A DNA stretch of 64,000 bases from assembly GCA_030668485.1 (NCBI GenBank), contig DAOUTW010000020.1:1-64000 (forward strand), in the 5' to 3' direction. This document shows, in pieces, positions 1 through 9,039 of this stretch (positions are counted from its first letter, which is position 1; each line of letters begins with the position of its first letter). Source of the stretch: Candidatus Zixiibacteriota bacterium. GTDB lineage: Bacteria; Zixibacteria; MSB-5A5; GN15; JAAZOE01. The notes beneath the pieces were generated by a model, which searched no databases, was not told where the DNA came from, and saw nothing but the letters and a program-made list of their open reading frames with translations. The translations under genes were made by a program, and so were the position numbers.

Positions 1-276
1 ACCTCGCGGGGTTTCGGGAGTGAAGGTGGAATCATCGTCCTCTGAGGCAACCAACAGAACCATCCCGGAGAGGACAAGATTATCCTCGGTCACGAAGGAA
101 AGGGTATCATAGGCCAGTCCGAATTCGGTCGGATCGGGCATCGGGGTTTCCTGTTCGGGACGGTTGACGGTTTTCCCGGCCTGGTTCAGCGGATAGATCC
201 AGAGTAGAAAAAGCGCCGCCAAGACAAGGACTATGGCGGAGGTAGCCTTGATTGCTTCTTTGGTTTTTTTCGTCAT
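1..276 (-). CDS. N-terminal part of a membrane-anchored hydrolase-like protein (cut by window edge)
   Basis: The reverse strand reads an ATG at 276-274 followed by 92 open codons to the window edge. It begins MTKKTKEAIKATS, then one hydrophobic anchor (about residues 12-28, AIVLVLAALFLLWIYP). Further on, EFGLAYDTLSFVTEDNLVLSGM resembles the opening strands of membrane-anchored alpha/beta hydrolases, which typically read x-x-V-x-F-x-T-x-D-G-x-x-L-x-G. The catalytic triad would lie outside the window, so the family is an inference. No strong ribosome site precedes the start. The gene is divergent from the lipoprotein gene at 416, and the roughly 140 bases between them would hold both promoters. 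Confidence 0.6.
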   Translation of the reverse strand, partial: MTKKTKEAIKATSAIVLVLAALFLLWIYPLNQAGKTVNRPEQETPMPDPTEFGLAYDTLSFVTEDNLVLSGMVLLVASEDDDSTFTPETPRG

Positions 277-415
277 AATATCGCCAATAAACGCCACCAA
301 AGCGGAATTGGCAATAAAAAATGTCGCCGGAGACAATATTGGTTGCGCCGGGGACGGCCAATCATTAGTATAATCAATGTTAAATTTAGTGTCGGGCCGT
401 TCCGATAAAGTATAT

Positions 416-1153
416 ATGAAAAAGATTTATGCTATTTCCATACCGGTTCTGCTGATAGCGGCCCTTCTGGCCGGCTGCAGCGGAGATTTAAACACCCCCT
501 CCACCAGCAGTACTTATCGGGTGGACGCTATCCTGGTCAAAAAAATGCTTCCCGATTCGTCTGCAGTATTTCTGACTTTGCAGAAAAACGGCGCGGATTA
601 TAAGGGAGCTGGCGTCACGCTGGCGGGAATGGTGCTCGACACCAATGAGTTGGGGTATGTCGGGTATTTCGGCGCCTCTCAGATTGCGGCCGACACGAGT
701 TATATTATCAATATCAAAGATAATGACTCGCTGGATGTCGATCTGACTGTCTCGGTGCCGGAACTTTTTGCTATTAACAGCCCGGGGCTCCGTTTTTTCA
801 CCGGGGGAGCTGAGTCGGTATCGTGGTTTGCCTCCACTAACGCCGATGCCTATATTCTGGCCACCGAGCCGCCGGAAGATACGGCCGTCGTTTATGATGG
901 TTTTGAGGCTTATGTTGCCACCACCACCGAGACTATTCCTCCGGAAACGTTTCTCGACGGGCTGGATCGAATAGGCGGCATGCATTACATTCATGTGGCT
1001 GCTTATATCGGTTCTCCGATTGATATTTCCGAGTTGCCATTTATGATTCCGGTGGATGGCAATCCGGGGAATAATGTGTCGGGGTCGAATATATCGGGTC
1101 GGCTGGCCGGAATGGTCGTGGCTGCTCCCGATTCTATTTTCGTATCAGAGTAA
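416..1153 (+). CDS. Lipoprotein of unknown function upstream of murQ
   Basis: This 245-residue protein starts at MKKIYAIS. An upstream ATG at 377 adds 13 non-signal residues and is less likely. Residues 1-20 form a lipoprotein signal ending in the lipobox L-L-A-G-C, so the mature protein is lipid-anchored. The rest is acidic and beta-rich with no motif I recognise. Its stop codon overlaps the murQ start (TAATG), so the two are translationally coupled. Coupling to a cell-wall recycling enzyme hints at an envelope role, but that is inference only. Confidence 0.75.
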   Translation: MKKIYAISIPVLLIAALLAGCSGDLNTPSTSSTYRVDAILVKKMLPDSSAVFLTLQKNGADYKGAGVTLAGMVLDTNELGYVGYFGASQIAADTSYIINIKDNDSLDVDLTVSVPELFAINSPGLRFFTGGAESVSWFASTNADAYILATEPPEDTAVVYDGFEAYVATTTETIPPETFLDGLDRIGGMHYIHVAAYIGSPIDISELPFMIPVDGNPGNNVSGSNISGRLAGMVVAAPDSIFVSE

Positions 1154-2073
1154 TGGACGATAAGAAAAAAGAGCTTCTCGGACATCTCAATAGTCTGGCC
1201 ACTGAAAAACCTAATCCCAAAAGTATGCATATCGACCGCCTGGAGGCGGTCGATATTTGCCGTATAATTAACGACGAAGATCAAACGGTTGCGGCCGCTG
1301 TGGAAAGAGATATCCCTCAAATAGCCCTGGCGGCAGAGACTGTCGCCGCCGTCTTGACCGACGGTGGGCGGTTGTTTTATATCGGAGCCGGGACCTCCGG
1401 GCGGCTGGGAGTCCTCGATGCCGCCGAATGTCCGCCGACGTTTGGGTCGGACCCGTTGCAGGTGATCGGTGTTATCGCTGGAGGGCGGGATACCTTGATT
1501 CGTTCGGCTGAGGGAATCGAAGACCGCGCCGAAGAAGCCTCGGGGGATTTGCGGAAATTTGATTTCGGACCCGGTGATATGCTGATTGGACTGGCCGCCT
1601 CGGTCAAGACTCCCTATACCATAGCTGGAATCAAGTATGCATCCGAAATCGGCGCCAAAACGGTTTTAATTGTTTGCAATAAAGTCGCCGGGATCGACTG
1701 CCAGCCTGATGTTCTGATTCAACTTGAGGTCGGGCCTGAGGTTATCACCGGATCGACGCGGATGAAATCGGGCACGGCTCAGAAGATGACTCTCAATATG
1801 ATTTCCACGACAGCGATGGTTCTGCTGGGGAAATGTTATGGTAATTTGATGGTCGACCTTCGGGCCACTTCGGATAAATTGACGGCTCGGTCACGGAAAA
1901 TTCTGATCGATTTGCTTGGCATTGACTATGAGCAGGCTGATCGGCTGCTGGTTGAGGCGGGCGGATCGGTTAAGCTAGCTATTGCCATGCATCGACTGGG
2001 CGTTGATCCGGAGGAGGCTCGGAGAGTTCTTGATGAGGCGGGCGGAAAATTGTGGAAGCTGCTTGATGAATAA
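1153..2073 (+). CDS. murQ: N-acetylmuramic acid 6-phosphate etherase
   Basis: MurQ cleaves the D-lactyl ether of N-acetylmuramate 6-phosphate to give GlcNAc-6-phosphate and lactate, a cytoplasmic step in peptidoglycan recycling. The 306-residue length is normal. The SIS-domain phosphosugar site is clear: G-A-G-T-S-G-R-L-G around residue 77, followed by D-A-A-E-C-P-P-T-F. Also present are the family block G-S-T-R-M-K-S-G-T-A-Q-K around residue 200 and a C-terminal helical region. The gene overlaps the upstream lipoprotein by one base and ends at a strong terminator. No anmK or MurNAc PTS gene is adjacent. Confidence 0.95.
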   Translation: MDDKKKELLGHLNSLATEKPNPKSMHIDRLEAVDICRIINDEDQTVAAAVERDIPQIALAAETVAAVLTDGGRLFYIGAGTSGRLGVLDAAECPPTFGSDPLQVIGVIAGGRDTLIRSAEGIEDRAEEASGDLRKFDFGPGDMLIGLAASVKTPYTIAGIKYASEIGAKTVLIVCNKVAGIDCQPDVLIQLEVGPEVITGSTRMKSGTAQKMTLNMISTTAMVLLGKCYGNLMVDLRATSDKLTARSRKILIDLLGIDYEQADRLLVEAGGSVKLAIAMHRLGVDPEEARRVLDEAGGKLWKLLDE

Positions 2074-2093
2074 GACAGGACTATATCAAATAT

Positions 2094-2126
2094 AAAAAGG
2101 AGAACCGAAGCGGTTCTCCTTTTTTA
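2094..2126. terminator. Intrinsic terminator between convergent genes
   Basis: AAAGGAGAACC, a five-base loop, then GGTTCTCCTTTTTT forms an 11-bp stem followed by a U-run. It lies 25 bases after the murQ stop and just beyond the end of the minus-strand gene at 2153. The A-run and T-run on either side let it work in both directions. Confidence 0.85.
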
Positions 2127-2152
2127 TAATTGAAAAGACAATTGTGAGGTTT

Positions 2153-2920
2153 TTATGCCGGCGAATTGCCGGTTTTTCTTTGCCTTCGATAAATAAGCCC
2201 GGCGGCGATAATCAGCAGAGTAACCAGCACCGCAATCCCATATGGAGTCATCGATGGAATATCGTGGATACGCGTAACATCGGTGTTTACTATAATCTCC
2301 ACCGAATCCGGGTCATGGGCGCCATAGTCAATATTGTGGAAGGTATGTGTGATCTCAGCCGATCCTTCGCCGTGAGCAATCCCGACGGCATCGAATGCGC
2401 CGTCCACGGTCGTACTGGAGGCATCGCCGCTGTAATGAACCCCGCCTGTGAATATTGTTTCCTCACCGATAACCACCGATAGCTCACAATATGCCGTCCG
2501 GTCGCTTTGAGCATCGGATTCCAGATAACCGTAGAAATTGATATCGAGATTCCCCCGAATCGGAATAATTTCTACATAAGTACTGCAGCGAGTGGTATCG
2601 GTTCCGGCTTTTCCGGCAAAAGTCCAGGGTCCCCAAGTCCCGGCGGCAGCAATTGAAACCCTATTGCCGCCAATTATATTGCCATAGGAGAACGCCCAGG
2701 CGCCGCGTGCGGCGAGGGGCTGGAAACACCACGAGGTGATGGCAGGCGGCGGAGCACCGCCGTTGACCTTAATGCATGGAGCCAAAGGTGGGACAAATGT
2801 AGCCGCTTTGGTGCCGACGAATGGTCCGGCCCATCTGACAACCGCTCCGGCGAAAATATCGGCGCCCAAAGCAAAAATCATGACTGCGGTGAGTAAAAGA
2901 ATTATTAATTTTTTAGACAT
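2153..2920 (-). CDS. Exported protein with IPTL-like C-terminal sorting tail
   Basis: This 255-residue protein has an N-terminal signal peptide (residues 1-24, ending ADIFAG). Its secreted body is Gly-, Ser- and Thr-rich with several cysteines (C49, C66, C112 and C144 approximately). The C-terminus reads I-P-S-M-T-P-Y-G, then about 18 hydrophobic residues, then R-R-Q-R-K. That three-part plan (proline-containing motif, membrane span, basic end) is that of IPTL-CTERM/PEP-CTERM sorting tails processed by exosortase-like enzymes. No exosortase is in the window. The function of the mature part is unknown. It is monocistronic and shares the terminator with murQ. Confidence 0.75.
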   Translation of the reverse strand: MSKKLIILLLTAVMIFALGADIFAGAVVRWAGPFVGTKAATFVPPLAPCIKVNGGAPPPAITSWCFQPLAARGAWAFSYGNIIGGNRVSIAAAGTWGPWTFAGKAGTDTTRCSTYVEIIPIRGNLDINFYGYLESDAQSDRTAYCELSVVIGEETIFTGGVHYSGDASSTTVDGAFDAVGIAHGEGSAEITHTFHNIDYGAHDPDSVEIIVNTDVTRIHDIPSMTPYGIAVLVTLLIIAAGLIYRRQRKTGNSPA

Positions 2921-3492
2921 TGAACCTCTCCCTAGTTTGGGTTTGCCAGATAATTAAACCCCGCGGCGGTGCGGTTTGCCGGGCATGCATTTTCGGCATC
3001 GATATTTCCGCTCCGATAAACAACCCGAAAATATTCAAAATGAGGATGAGCGCCTGTTGAAATATCCTGATGCGTGCATTTTCAGTATACAAAGGGAGGG
3101 AACTATATACAAGCATATAATCAGGCTTCAATTTGATTTCATGAGGAGGAGATTTTCCTCTCCCATATGTAAGGCTCATTCATTGACGGTATCGAATCAT
3201 GTCGTATAGGGCCGATGGGCCGGAGCCCAGGCTTTTGGGTGGCAGGGGGGGGGGATTTCATGGCCGTATTTGCTCAATATTATAAAACATAGTCTATCAT
3301 CGTTTTATGGAATCCCTTTTCGGATATTTGCAGTTTGGGGAATACCGATAATCCGATATTGTCTGCTCCAGCGCAGAATCTCAAGATAGCCTAAAATGGC
3401 TTGCCTTTTTGTCGAAAAAGACTATATTAGTAAGCTGATTTTGACGTATTAGATAAGACAAAAGTAAGTTGCAAACTTGAGGAAAAAGTACG
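2921..3492. other. Intergenic region with a ten-G tract
   Basis: This 572-base stretch separates the exported protein gene from rpmE. Short open frames here have no recognisable protein character. Notable items are a run of ten G at 3245-3254 and the rpmE promoter at 3401-3428. I see no RNA gene or longer repeat. Confidence 0.6.
3401..3428 (+). promoter_or_regulatory. Predicted sigma-70 promoter of rpmE
   Basis: TTGCCT (3401-3406), 16 bases, TATATT (3423-3428). It is placed 65 bases before the rpmE start, where a promoter for the rpmE transcript is expected. Confidence 0.5.
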
Positions 3493-3711
3493 ATGAAAGC
3501 GAAAATTCATCCCAAATATGTGGCCACTAAGATTTCCTGTGCCTGCGGCGCAGAAATAGAAACCCGTTCTACAGTCAAGGATATCAAGGTGGAAATCTGC
3601 TCCAGTTGTCATCCTTTCTTTACCGGCAAACAAAAGCTTATTGATACTGCCGGGCGGGTGGAGCGTTTCCGTCGCAAATACAATCTGGATGAGAAGGGTA
3701 AAAAGAAATAA
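3493..3711 (+). CDS. rpmE: 50S ribosomal protein L31, zinc-binding form
   Basis: This 72-residue protein starts MKAKIHPKY. It has the zinc ligands C-A-C at residues 16-18 and C-S-S-C at 36-39, so it is the C+ (zinc-containing) type of L31, a large-subunit protein that helps bridge the subunits. A basic tail EKGKKK ends it. A GAGGAAAAAGT purine stretch precedes the ATG. It heads the group rpmE / DUF1385 gene / prfA, a common bacterial order, although a terminator follows rpmE. Confidence 0.95.
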   Translation: MKAKIHPKYVATKISCACGAEIETRSTVKDIKVEICSSCHPFFTGKQKLIDTAGRVERFRRKYNLDEKGKKK

Positions 3712-3756
3712 ATTTTCTTCCCTTATATCCGGTCGTATAGCACGTATTAATAATTG

Positions 3757-3797
3757 GGACCGGGGGATTCGGCATTTATCCGGTCCTTTTGTTTTTT
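3757..3797 (+). terminator. Terminator after rpmE
   Basis: GGACCGG (3757-3763) pairs with CCGGTCC (3780-3786) and is followed by TTTTGTTTTTT. It separates rpmE from the DUF1385 gene, so high ribosomal-protein expression would be uncoupled from downstream genes. Confidence 0.75.
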
Positions 3798-3841
3798 GAC
3801 AAACCATAACTGGTAACCACTATTATTATACTGGAGACGGC

Positions 3842-4807
3842 ATGCCCGATTTGGCCGTAGGCGGACAGGCAGTTATTGAAGGGGTCATGATGCGTTCCGA
3901 TGATCGGATCGCGACCGCCGTGAGAATTCCGTCCGGAGAGATCAAGGTAAAAACTGAATCATTTATTTCTTTGACCAAGAAGCATAAGATACTGGGTTTC
4001 CCGGTAATCCGTGGGGCGGTTTCCTTTATCGAGATGCTGTTTGTCGGGATCAAGTCTTTGAACTTTTCTGCCGATGTCGCCGTGGCTGAGATCGAAAAAG
4101 AAGAGGCGGCCAAAAAAGGTGAAGTTTATGAGGAGCGCAAGAAAAAATCGAACGCGCTGCTTCTGGCGGGAACTGTGGTTTTCGCTCTCGCCTTGGGTGT
4201 GCTGATCTTTTTCTTCCTTCCGTTGGCCTTATCGACTTGGTTAAAAATTGAAAAGGATGCCCTGGCCTTCAACCTGGTGGCTGGAGTTATCCGGGTAACC
4301 TTTTTTCTGGTATATGTCTGGGGTATTTCTCTGATCAGTGATTTCAAGCGGGTTTTTGCCTATCATGGAGCCGAGCATAAGTCGATTTTCGCTTTTGAAT
4401 CGGGCGCCAAACTGACTCCTGAGAATGTGGTCAACTATCCCCGACGGCACCCTCGTTGCGGCACCAGCTTTATTCTGATAGTGGCTATTTTCGCCATTAT
4501 AATTTATTCGATTTCCGATACGATTTTTTCGGTGGTGGCAGGATATCCGCCGGAGCTTCTGACCCGTTTCGCCATTCATTTTTCGTTATTGCCGCTGGTC
4601 GCCGGCGGCTCGTATGAACTTCTCAAACTGTCGGGCAAAACCCGGGATTCGAAGATTACTCAGCTTTTGATTTCGCCGGGATTATGGCTTCAGAGTATCA
4701 CCACCAAGGAACCGACATACGATCAGTTGGAAGTGGCGATCGTGGCGCTGGAGACGGTTATGAACATTACCGAATCGGAGTTGGCTGTCAAGCGTGTTCC
4801 TGTTTAG
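3842..4807 (+). CDS. DUF1385 membrane protein (YqhQ family)
   Basis: This 321-residue integral membrane protein has GGAGA eight bases before its ATG. It starts with the family signature L-A-V-G-G-Q-A-V-I-E-G-V-M-M-R (residues 4-18). Hydrophobic segments lie at about 105-130, 140-165, 210-232 and 238-260, and the conserved Y-H-G-A-E-H-K is near residue 175. DUF1385 proteins occur next to prfA in many bacteria, and their molecular role is not established. The gene lies 98 bases upstream of prfA in the same direction. Confidence 0.9.
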   Translation: MPDLAVGGQAVIEGVMMRSDDRIATAVRIPSGEIKVKTESFISLTKKHKILGFPVIRGAVSFIEMLFVGIKSLNFSADVAVAEIEKEEAAKKGEVYEERKKKSNALLLAGTVVFALALGVLIFFFLPLALSTWLKIEKDALAFNLVAGVIRVTFFLVYVWGISLISDFKRVFAYHGAEHKSIFAFESGAKLTPENVVNYPRRHPRCGTSFILIVAIFAIIIYSISDTIFSVVAGYPPELLTRFAIHFSLLPLVAGGSYELLKLSGKTRDSKITQLLISPGLWLQSITTKEPTYDQLEVAIVALETVMNITESELAVKRVPV

Positions 4808-4905
4808 CTACTTTTCCTACTAAACTACATCTTTTTATGCGGCTGGAAACAGCTTGCCGCAAACCTTGCATTGGGCTATATTTTTCATAGGAAAATGAGG
4901 ATGAT

Positions 4906-5979
4906 ATGCTGGATTTACTGGATAAAATAGAACAACGATACCATGCGGTTGGGGAAGAATTGTCCAAGCCCGCGGTTTTGAAAGATCAGAACCAGTTGAA
5001 GGCGTTTTCGCGTGAGTACCGCCATTTGGAAGAAATTAGAGAGGTCGGGAATCGTTATCGCAAGATGCTGAGGGAAATCAAGGAAGCCAAAGAAATTATT
5101 TCAGCCGGTGAGGATGCCGATCTGGTTGAGATGGCCCGGGACGAACTGGAAGAAAATGAAACTGAGATTGAAGGCCTGGAGGAAAAACTGAAGGTTCTGC
5201 TTTTGCCTCGCGATCCCAATGATGATAAAAACGTGGTAGTGGAAGTACGAGCCGGTACTGGTGGCGAGGAAGCGGCGTTATTTGCCGCCGATCTTTTCCG
5301 GATGTACAACCGGTTTGCCGACGATCAGGGATGGAAGGTGGAAACTTTGTCGCTCAATCCGACCGGAGTCGGCGGGATGAAGGAAATCATTTTCGGGATT
5401 TCCGGCAATCAGGCCTATTCTTTTCTCAAATTTGAGTCGGGGGTACATCGGGTTCAGCGGGTGCCGGCGACTGAAAGTTCGGGGCGGATTCATACGTCGG
5501 CTGCTTCCGTGGCGGTATTGCCGGAAGCTGACGATGTCGATATCAAGATCAAGGAAGCGGAAATCAAGGTCGATGTTTATCGCAGTTCCGGTCCCGGCGG
5601 GCAGTCGGTCAATACGACCGATTCGGCGGTCCGGCTCACGCACCTTCCGACCGGGCTGGTAGTTACTTGTCAGGATGAAAAGTCGCAGTTAAAAAATAAA
5701 AACAAGGCGATGAAAGTTTTGCGGGCCCGTCTTCTTGATAAGGCAATTCATGAGCAGCAGAGCAAGATTGCGGCGGAGCGCAAATCGATGGTCGGATCGG
5801 GTGATCGTTCGGCCAAGATACGAACCTACAATTATCCTCAGGGGCGGGTTACCGATCATCGGATCGGTTTGACATTATATAAATTGACGGCCATTCTCGA
5901 TGGTGACCTTAATGAGGTCATCGAAGCTCTGCGCCACCACGAGCAGGAGACACAGTTGGCGGCGGTGAATGGGGAGTGA
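4906..5979 (+). CDS. prfA: Peptide chain release factor 1
   Basis: RF1 reads UAA and UAG and triggers peptide release. At 357 residues it has the usual length. The G-G-Q catalytic motif lies in S-G-P-G-G-Q-S-V-N near residue 229. The codon-reading tripeptide P-A-T near residue 187 (R-V-P-A-T-E) marks it as RF1 and not RF2, which has SPF. GAGG five bases before the ATG supports the start. In most genomes prmC, which methylates the GGQ glutamine, follows directly. Here prmC is found 6 kb downstream at 12065. Confidence 0.96.
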   Translation: MLDLLDKIEQRYHAVGEELSKPAVLKDQNQLKAFSREYRHLEEIREVGNRYRKMLREIKEAKEIISAGEDADLVEMARDELEENETEIEGLEEKLKVLLLPRDPNDDKNVVVEVRAGTGGEEAALFAADLFRMYNRFADDQGWKVETLSLNPTGVGGMKEIIFGISGNQAYSFLKFESGVHRVQRVPATESSGRIHTSAASVAVLPEADDVDIKIKEAEIKVDVYRSSGPGGQSVNTTDSAVRLTHLPTGLVVTCQDEKSQLKNKNKAMKVLRARLLDKAIHEQQSKIAAERKSMVGSGDRSAKIRTYNYPQGRVTDHRIGLTLYKLTAILDGDLNEVIEALRHHEQETQLAAVNGE

Positions 5980-6108
5980 TTTCTGTAAGGTGATATTCAT
6001 CCGAGTAGGACAAATCGAATTCTGTAAAATCAAATCTATCCGCATTTAACGGTTGATAATTTTGGTGTCATCCCCTAACTTAAGATGTCTATGGGTTTGG
6101 AGGATATC

Positions 6109-7350
6109 ATGGCCAAAATTTCTATTTTTGCTGAACCGAGTTTTCCGGCAAATATCGATAAAATTGTAGAACACCTTAATCGCATGCCTCACTACATTAA
6201 ATTCAGAGCGGGAGATATGCCTATCCTGTTTGCTGGGGGCTTAATAAATCAGGTTGAAGCTGACGATCAACTACCACCTGAATTGAAGGCAGCGACCGAA
6301 AAAGATTTGAGGGCCATACTTTTCACCCAAAGAGCATACTCGGATAATTACTTTTATCACTCGGTCGGTAACCGCGTTATCATATCGCTTTCCGATTGGC
6401 CATACTTGACTAATATGCCCATAAACAATGGGATTGTCTATTTCATCGCGAATATTATAGCACATCAGGTAAACAATGATTTTAGGCATAAAAAAACGAC
6501 CGGTTGTATTTACGATTTCAAAGTTAAAAAGAGGGCAATAGATTTGGGAATGCGGAATGCCTTTGTTTGCCCGGATTGCCTGCAGAGAATTTTCACCTCT
6601 AAACTCACCCAAAATCAACTGCAATATCTACATGATCTGCGCTTCATACTCAACGATTTGGGTTCTGCGAGTAAATGGAATGAGGATATTGTGGATTACT
6701 GGGAAAATTCTGAACTTGAAGAAGTGAGGGAAGAACAGGAACAATTGGACGATTTAATTAATGTCGCCGATTTCATCCCCGATGATGATACCTACAATTA
6801 TATTGATATTACCAACACGACAATGAAAGATCTGCTAAAGAGCTATGTTTATCTGATGGATCCCAACTTATCGATAGTCAATAAAGGTCCCGCGCTTGAA
6901 CAGTTTGCCAAACACTTTTTCGGCATTATAAAAGGTTGGAAGTTGGAAGAAACTAACCACTTATTACCTGATTGTGAAATTGATTTAATATGGGATATCG
7001 TGGGCGGGCCAGAGAAACTCAAGGAAAGGATAAAATGTGATTTGATATTTATGGAATGTAAAAATCTAAAATCTGCAGTCACGGCAAGACATATAAGTCA
7101 TTTTGCAGCAAATCTGATCACTCATAAAATTAGAACAGGTATTTTTATATCTTCAGGAGGTATCACAGGATATAATCCTATGAATTGGAAAAGCGCCAGC
7201 AAGGGGGCCTACAAACTGATTATAGATTTGCACAAATCCAATGGCACAGCCATTATCCCATTTGTAGGAGAAGATATCGAAGCTGTAAAAAATGGTGCAA
7301 ATCTAGCGGAGCTTTTAGAAAAAAAGTGTATGCGTTTACACATGGTATAG
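6109..7350 (+). CDS. PD-(D/E)xK nuclease-like protein with novel N-terminal domain
   Basis: GGAGG at 6099-6103, five bases before the ATG at 6109, fixes the start at MAKISIF (413 residues). An upstream ATG at 6085 is less likely. The N-terminal half (to about residue 190) contains I-I-A-H-Q, then T-G-C-I-Y-D-F and a C-P-D-C knuckle, a layout I cannot assign to a named family. The last third looks like a restriction-endonuclease fold: P-D-C-E-I-D-L-I-W followed by I-F-M-E-C-K-N (D and ExK of the active site), then a Q/H-rich helix. The gene is more AT-rich than its neighbours and abuts the next gene by three bases. It may be an acquired defence or DNA-processing gene. No methylase partner is present. 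Confidence 0.6.
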   Translation: MAKISIFAEPSFPANIDKIVEHLNRMPHYIKFRAGDMPILFAGGLINQVEADDQLPPELKAATEKDLRAILFTQRAYSDNYFYHSVGNRVIISLSDWPYLTNMPINNGIVYFIANIIAHQVNNDFRHKKTTGCIYDFKVKKRAIDLGMRNAFVCPDCLQRIFTSKLTQNQLQYLHDLRFILNDLGSASKWNEDIVDYWENSELEEVREEQEQLDDLINVADFIPDDDTYNYIDITNTTMKDLLKSYVYLMDPNLSIVNKGPALEQFAKHFFGIIKGWKLEETNHLLPDCEIDLIWDIVGGPEKLKERIKCDLIFMECKNLKSAVTARHISHFAANLITHKIRTGIFISSGGITGYNPMNWKSASKGAYKLIIDLHKSNGTAIIPFVGEDIEAVKNGANLAELLEKKCMRLHMV

Positions 7351-7353
7351 ATT

Positions 7354-7809
7354 ATGGAAATTATGGAAGTCACCCGACAGAGCCCCTGGGGGCAGATTGC
7401 CGATATGACCACCCTGCTGATCGAGCAGATGAAGGTAATCGGCAAGGATCTCGACGAAAAGCATGTTAAAGCCGGTATGGAAAACGCCCTCAAACCGGGC
7501 ACGACCGCAAGATTTTTTATTTGTTATGACGACGATGAAAAGGCGGCGGCCTGCTGTCTACTCAATATCGGCAGCGGGATCGAGGCTGGGGGCGATTATA
7601 TCTGGATCAATGAATTTCATGTTCGCGAAGACAAACGCCGCATGGGATTCGGGCAGGCGCTTCTTAAACATGTTCTCCAGTGGGCCAATGAAGAGGGTTA
7701 CGACTATATCGCCTCGGTGACATCGCCGGAGAATAAGGCGGCGCGCGAATTGTTCAAACAGAATGGTTTCGGCGATTCGGAAATGATTTGGCTGGAGCGT
7801 ACGAGGTAA
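7354..7809 (+). CDS. GNAT-family N-acetyltransferase
   Basis: This 151-residue protein shows the GNAT fold pattern. The core strand I-W-I-N-E-F-H-V (residues 81-88) leads into the acetyl-CoA pyrophosphate loop R-R-M-G-F-G-Q-A-L-L (about 93-102). A C-terminal motif B follows (A-A-R-E-L-F-K-Q-N-G-F). The substrate cannot be told from sequence. Two ATGs, at 7354 and 7363, are both possible starts, and neither has a good ribosome site. The gene starts three bases after the nuclease-like gene, so insertion of that gene may have cut away its original leader. Confidence 0.85.
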   Translation: MEIMEVTRQSPWGQIADMTTLLIEQMKVIGKDLDEKHVKAGMENALKPGTTARFFICYDDDEKAAACCLLNIGSGIEAGGDYIWINEFHVREDKRRMGFGQALLKHVLQWANEEGYDYIASVTSPENKAARELFKQNGFGDSEMIWLERTR

Positions 7810-7971
7810 ACTCCACCTGGTGAATTCAATCCATAAACAGAAGATACGCCATTTTTTGATTGCATAACGAGGCATGGTATATTTACTTAAATTATAGGGT
7901 GTGATTGGGGCTAGAACTATATCTTTGACAGCTTGAATATTGTTTCGCATTGCCGGGAGGGATGAACGAAA

Positions 7972-8544
7972 ATGTGTCGTATCGTATCTATCCTGTTCCT
8001 GGTGGGTATAATTTTCTGTGCCTGCCAGAGCGACGAGGAGCCGGGGGAGGAAACCGCAGTTCCAAAGCAAGGAGAACGGAAGATGGCGATCACAGTGAGC
8101 AGTCCGGCATTCGATGATGGGGGTATGATTCCGCTTAAGTATACCTGCGACGGCGGGGATATGTCACCACCGCTTGTTTTCGACGGTGTACCGGGCGAGG
8201 CAAAAAGTTTGACCTTGATTGTCGATGATCCCGATGCTCCGATGGGAACATGGGTTCATTGGGTGATGTATAATCTCCCCCCTGATTCTAAAGAATTGCA
8301 TGAGAATGTTTCTTCTGAAGAAAAACTCGAAAACGGCGCCCTTCATGGGGTAACCGATTTCGGAAAATTCGGGTATGGAGGGCCCTGCCCTCCCAGTGGA
8401 ACGCACCGGTATTATTTCAAGCTCTACGCCCTCGATGCCATACTTGACCTCTCGGGTCAGATTTCCAAAGATGACCTCAAGGCGGCTATGGAAGGACATA
8501 TCCTGGCTGAAGGTCAATTGATGGGGAAATACAAACGCCAATAG
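7972..8544 (+). CDS. YbhB/YbcL-family (PEBP-like) lipoprotein
   Basis: This 190-residue protein belongs to the bacterial phosphatidylethanolamine-binding-protein family. The lipobox F-C-A-C ends a short signal (residues 1-18), and an acidic linker follows. The PEBP core starts at about residue 38 and includes C-D-G-G-D-M-S-P-P-L, the ligand-site block D-D-P-D-A-P-M-G-T-W-V-H-W and the G-T-H-R-Y-Y-F-K strand. Bacterial members are small periplasmic or cytosolic proteins of uncertain ligand. Lipidation places this one at the membrane. It appears monocistronic. Confidence 0.88.
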   Translation: MCRIVSILFLVGIIFCACQSDEEPGEETAVPKQGERKMAITVSSPAFDDGGMIPLKYTCDGGDMSPPLVFDGVPGEAKSLTLIVDDPDAPMGTWVHWVMYNLPPDSKELHENVSSEEKLENGALHGVTDFGKFGYGGPCPPSGTHRYYFKLYALDAILDLSGQISKDDLKAAMEGHILAEGQLMGKYKRQ

Positions 8545-8649
8545 ACTGTAATCTAGAGTCTGGCGTAAATTTGAGAACGAATTCTGTCTCCCCGCGATAA
8601 GGGGGATTTTGTGCAACTAATCGTAATTTAATCCGTCTATTTGAGTACT

Positions 8650-8877
8650 ATGGAAAAATTATTCAGATCCAGAAGCGATTCCAAGATCGCCGGAATTTGT
8701 GGCGGATTGGGCGAAATGTTAAATGTCGACCCGACTGTGGTCCGGCTGGCAATGATTTTTGCCGCTCTTTTGACAGTTATCTTCCCCTTTGTAATAATCT
8801 ACATCGTCGGTTGGATAATTATCCCCGAGGGCAATTCTCGCAACGTCCAGGTCAAAGATCCGGCAACTGCCGATTGA
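8650..8877 (+). CDS. PspC-domain small membrane protein
   Basis: This protein of about 75 residues has the PspC signature: K-L-F-R-S-R-S-D-S-K-I-A-G-I-C-G-G-L-G near the start, D-P-T-V-V-R-L, then one hydrophobic span and the ending I-I-P-E. PspC proteins are inner-membrane partners in phage-shock-type stress responses. No pspA or pspB lies nearby. I chose the ATG at 8650. A TTG at 8641 would add three residues, and there is no clear ribosome site for either. Confidence 0.88.
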   Translation: MEKLFRSRSDSKIAGICGGLGEMLNVDPTVVRLAMIFAALLTVIFPFVIIYIVGWIIIPEGNSRNVQVKDPATAD

Positions 8878-9039
8878 TTTTTCATCCGGTGTTTAGAGGC
8901 TGACATCCTGTTGCTATCGCAGCCGGGCCTCCTCACCCCCTTATTATTCCCCGCACCACCCAAATTGGGGCTTTGACTAAATCCAAGTTTTTCATTAAAT
9001 TGTCATATTGAAAAAATCCAAAATACAGGTATAACTAAT

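Noticed and set aside
2913-3179. Minus-strand 88-codon frame upstream of the exported protein
   Set aside because: No ribosome site, no motif, and irregular composition. Treated as non-coding.
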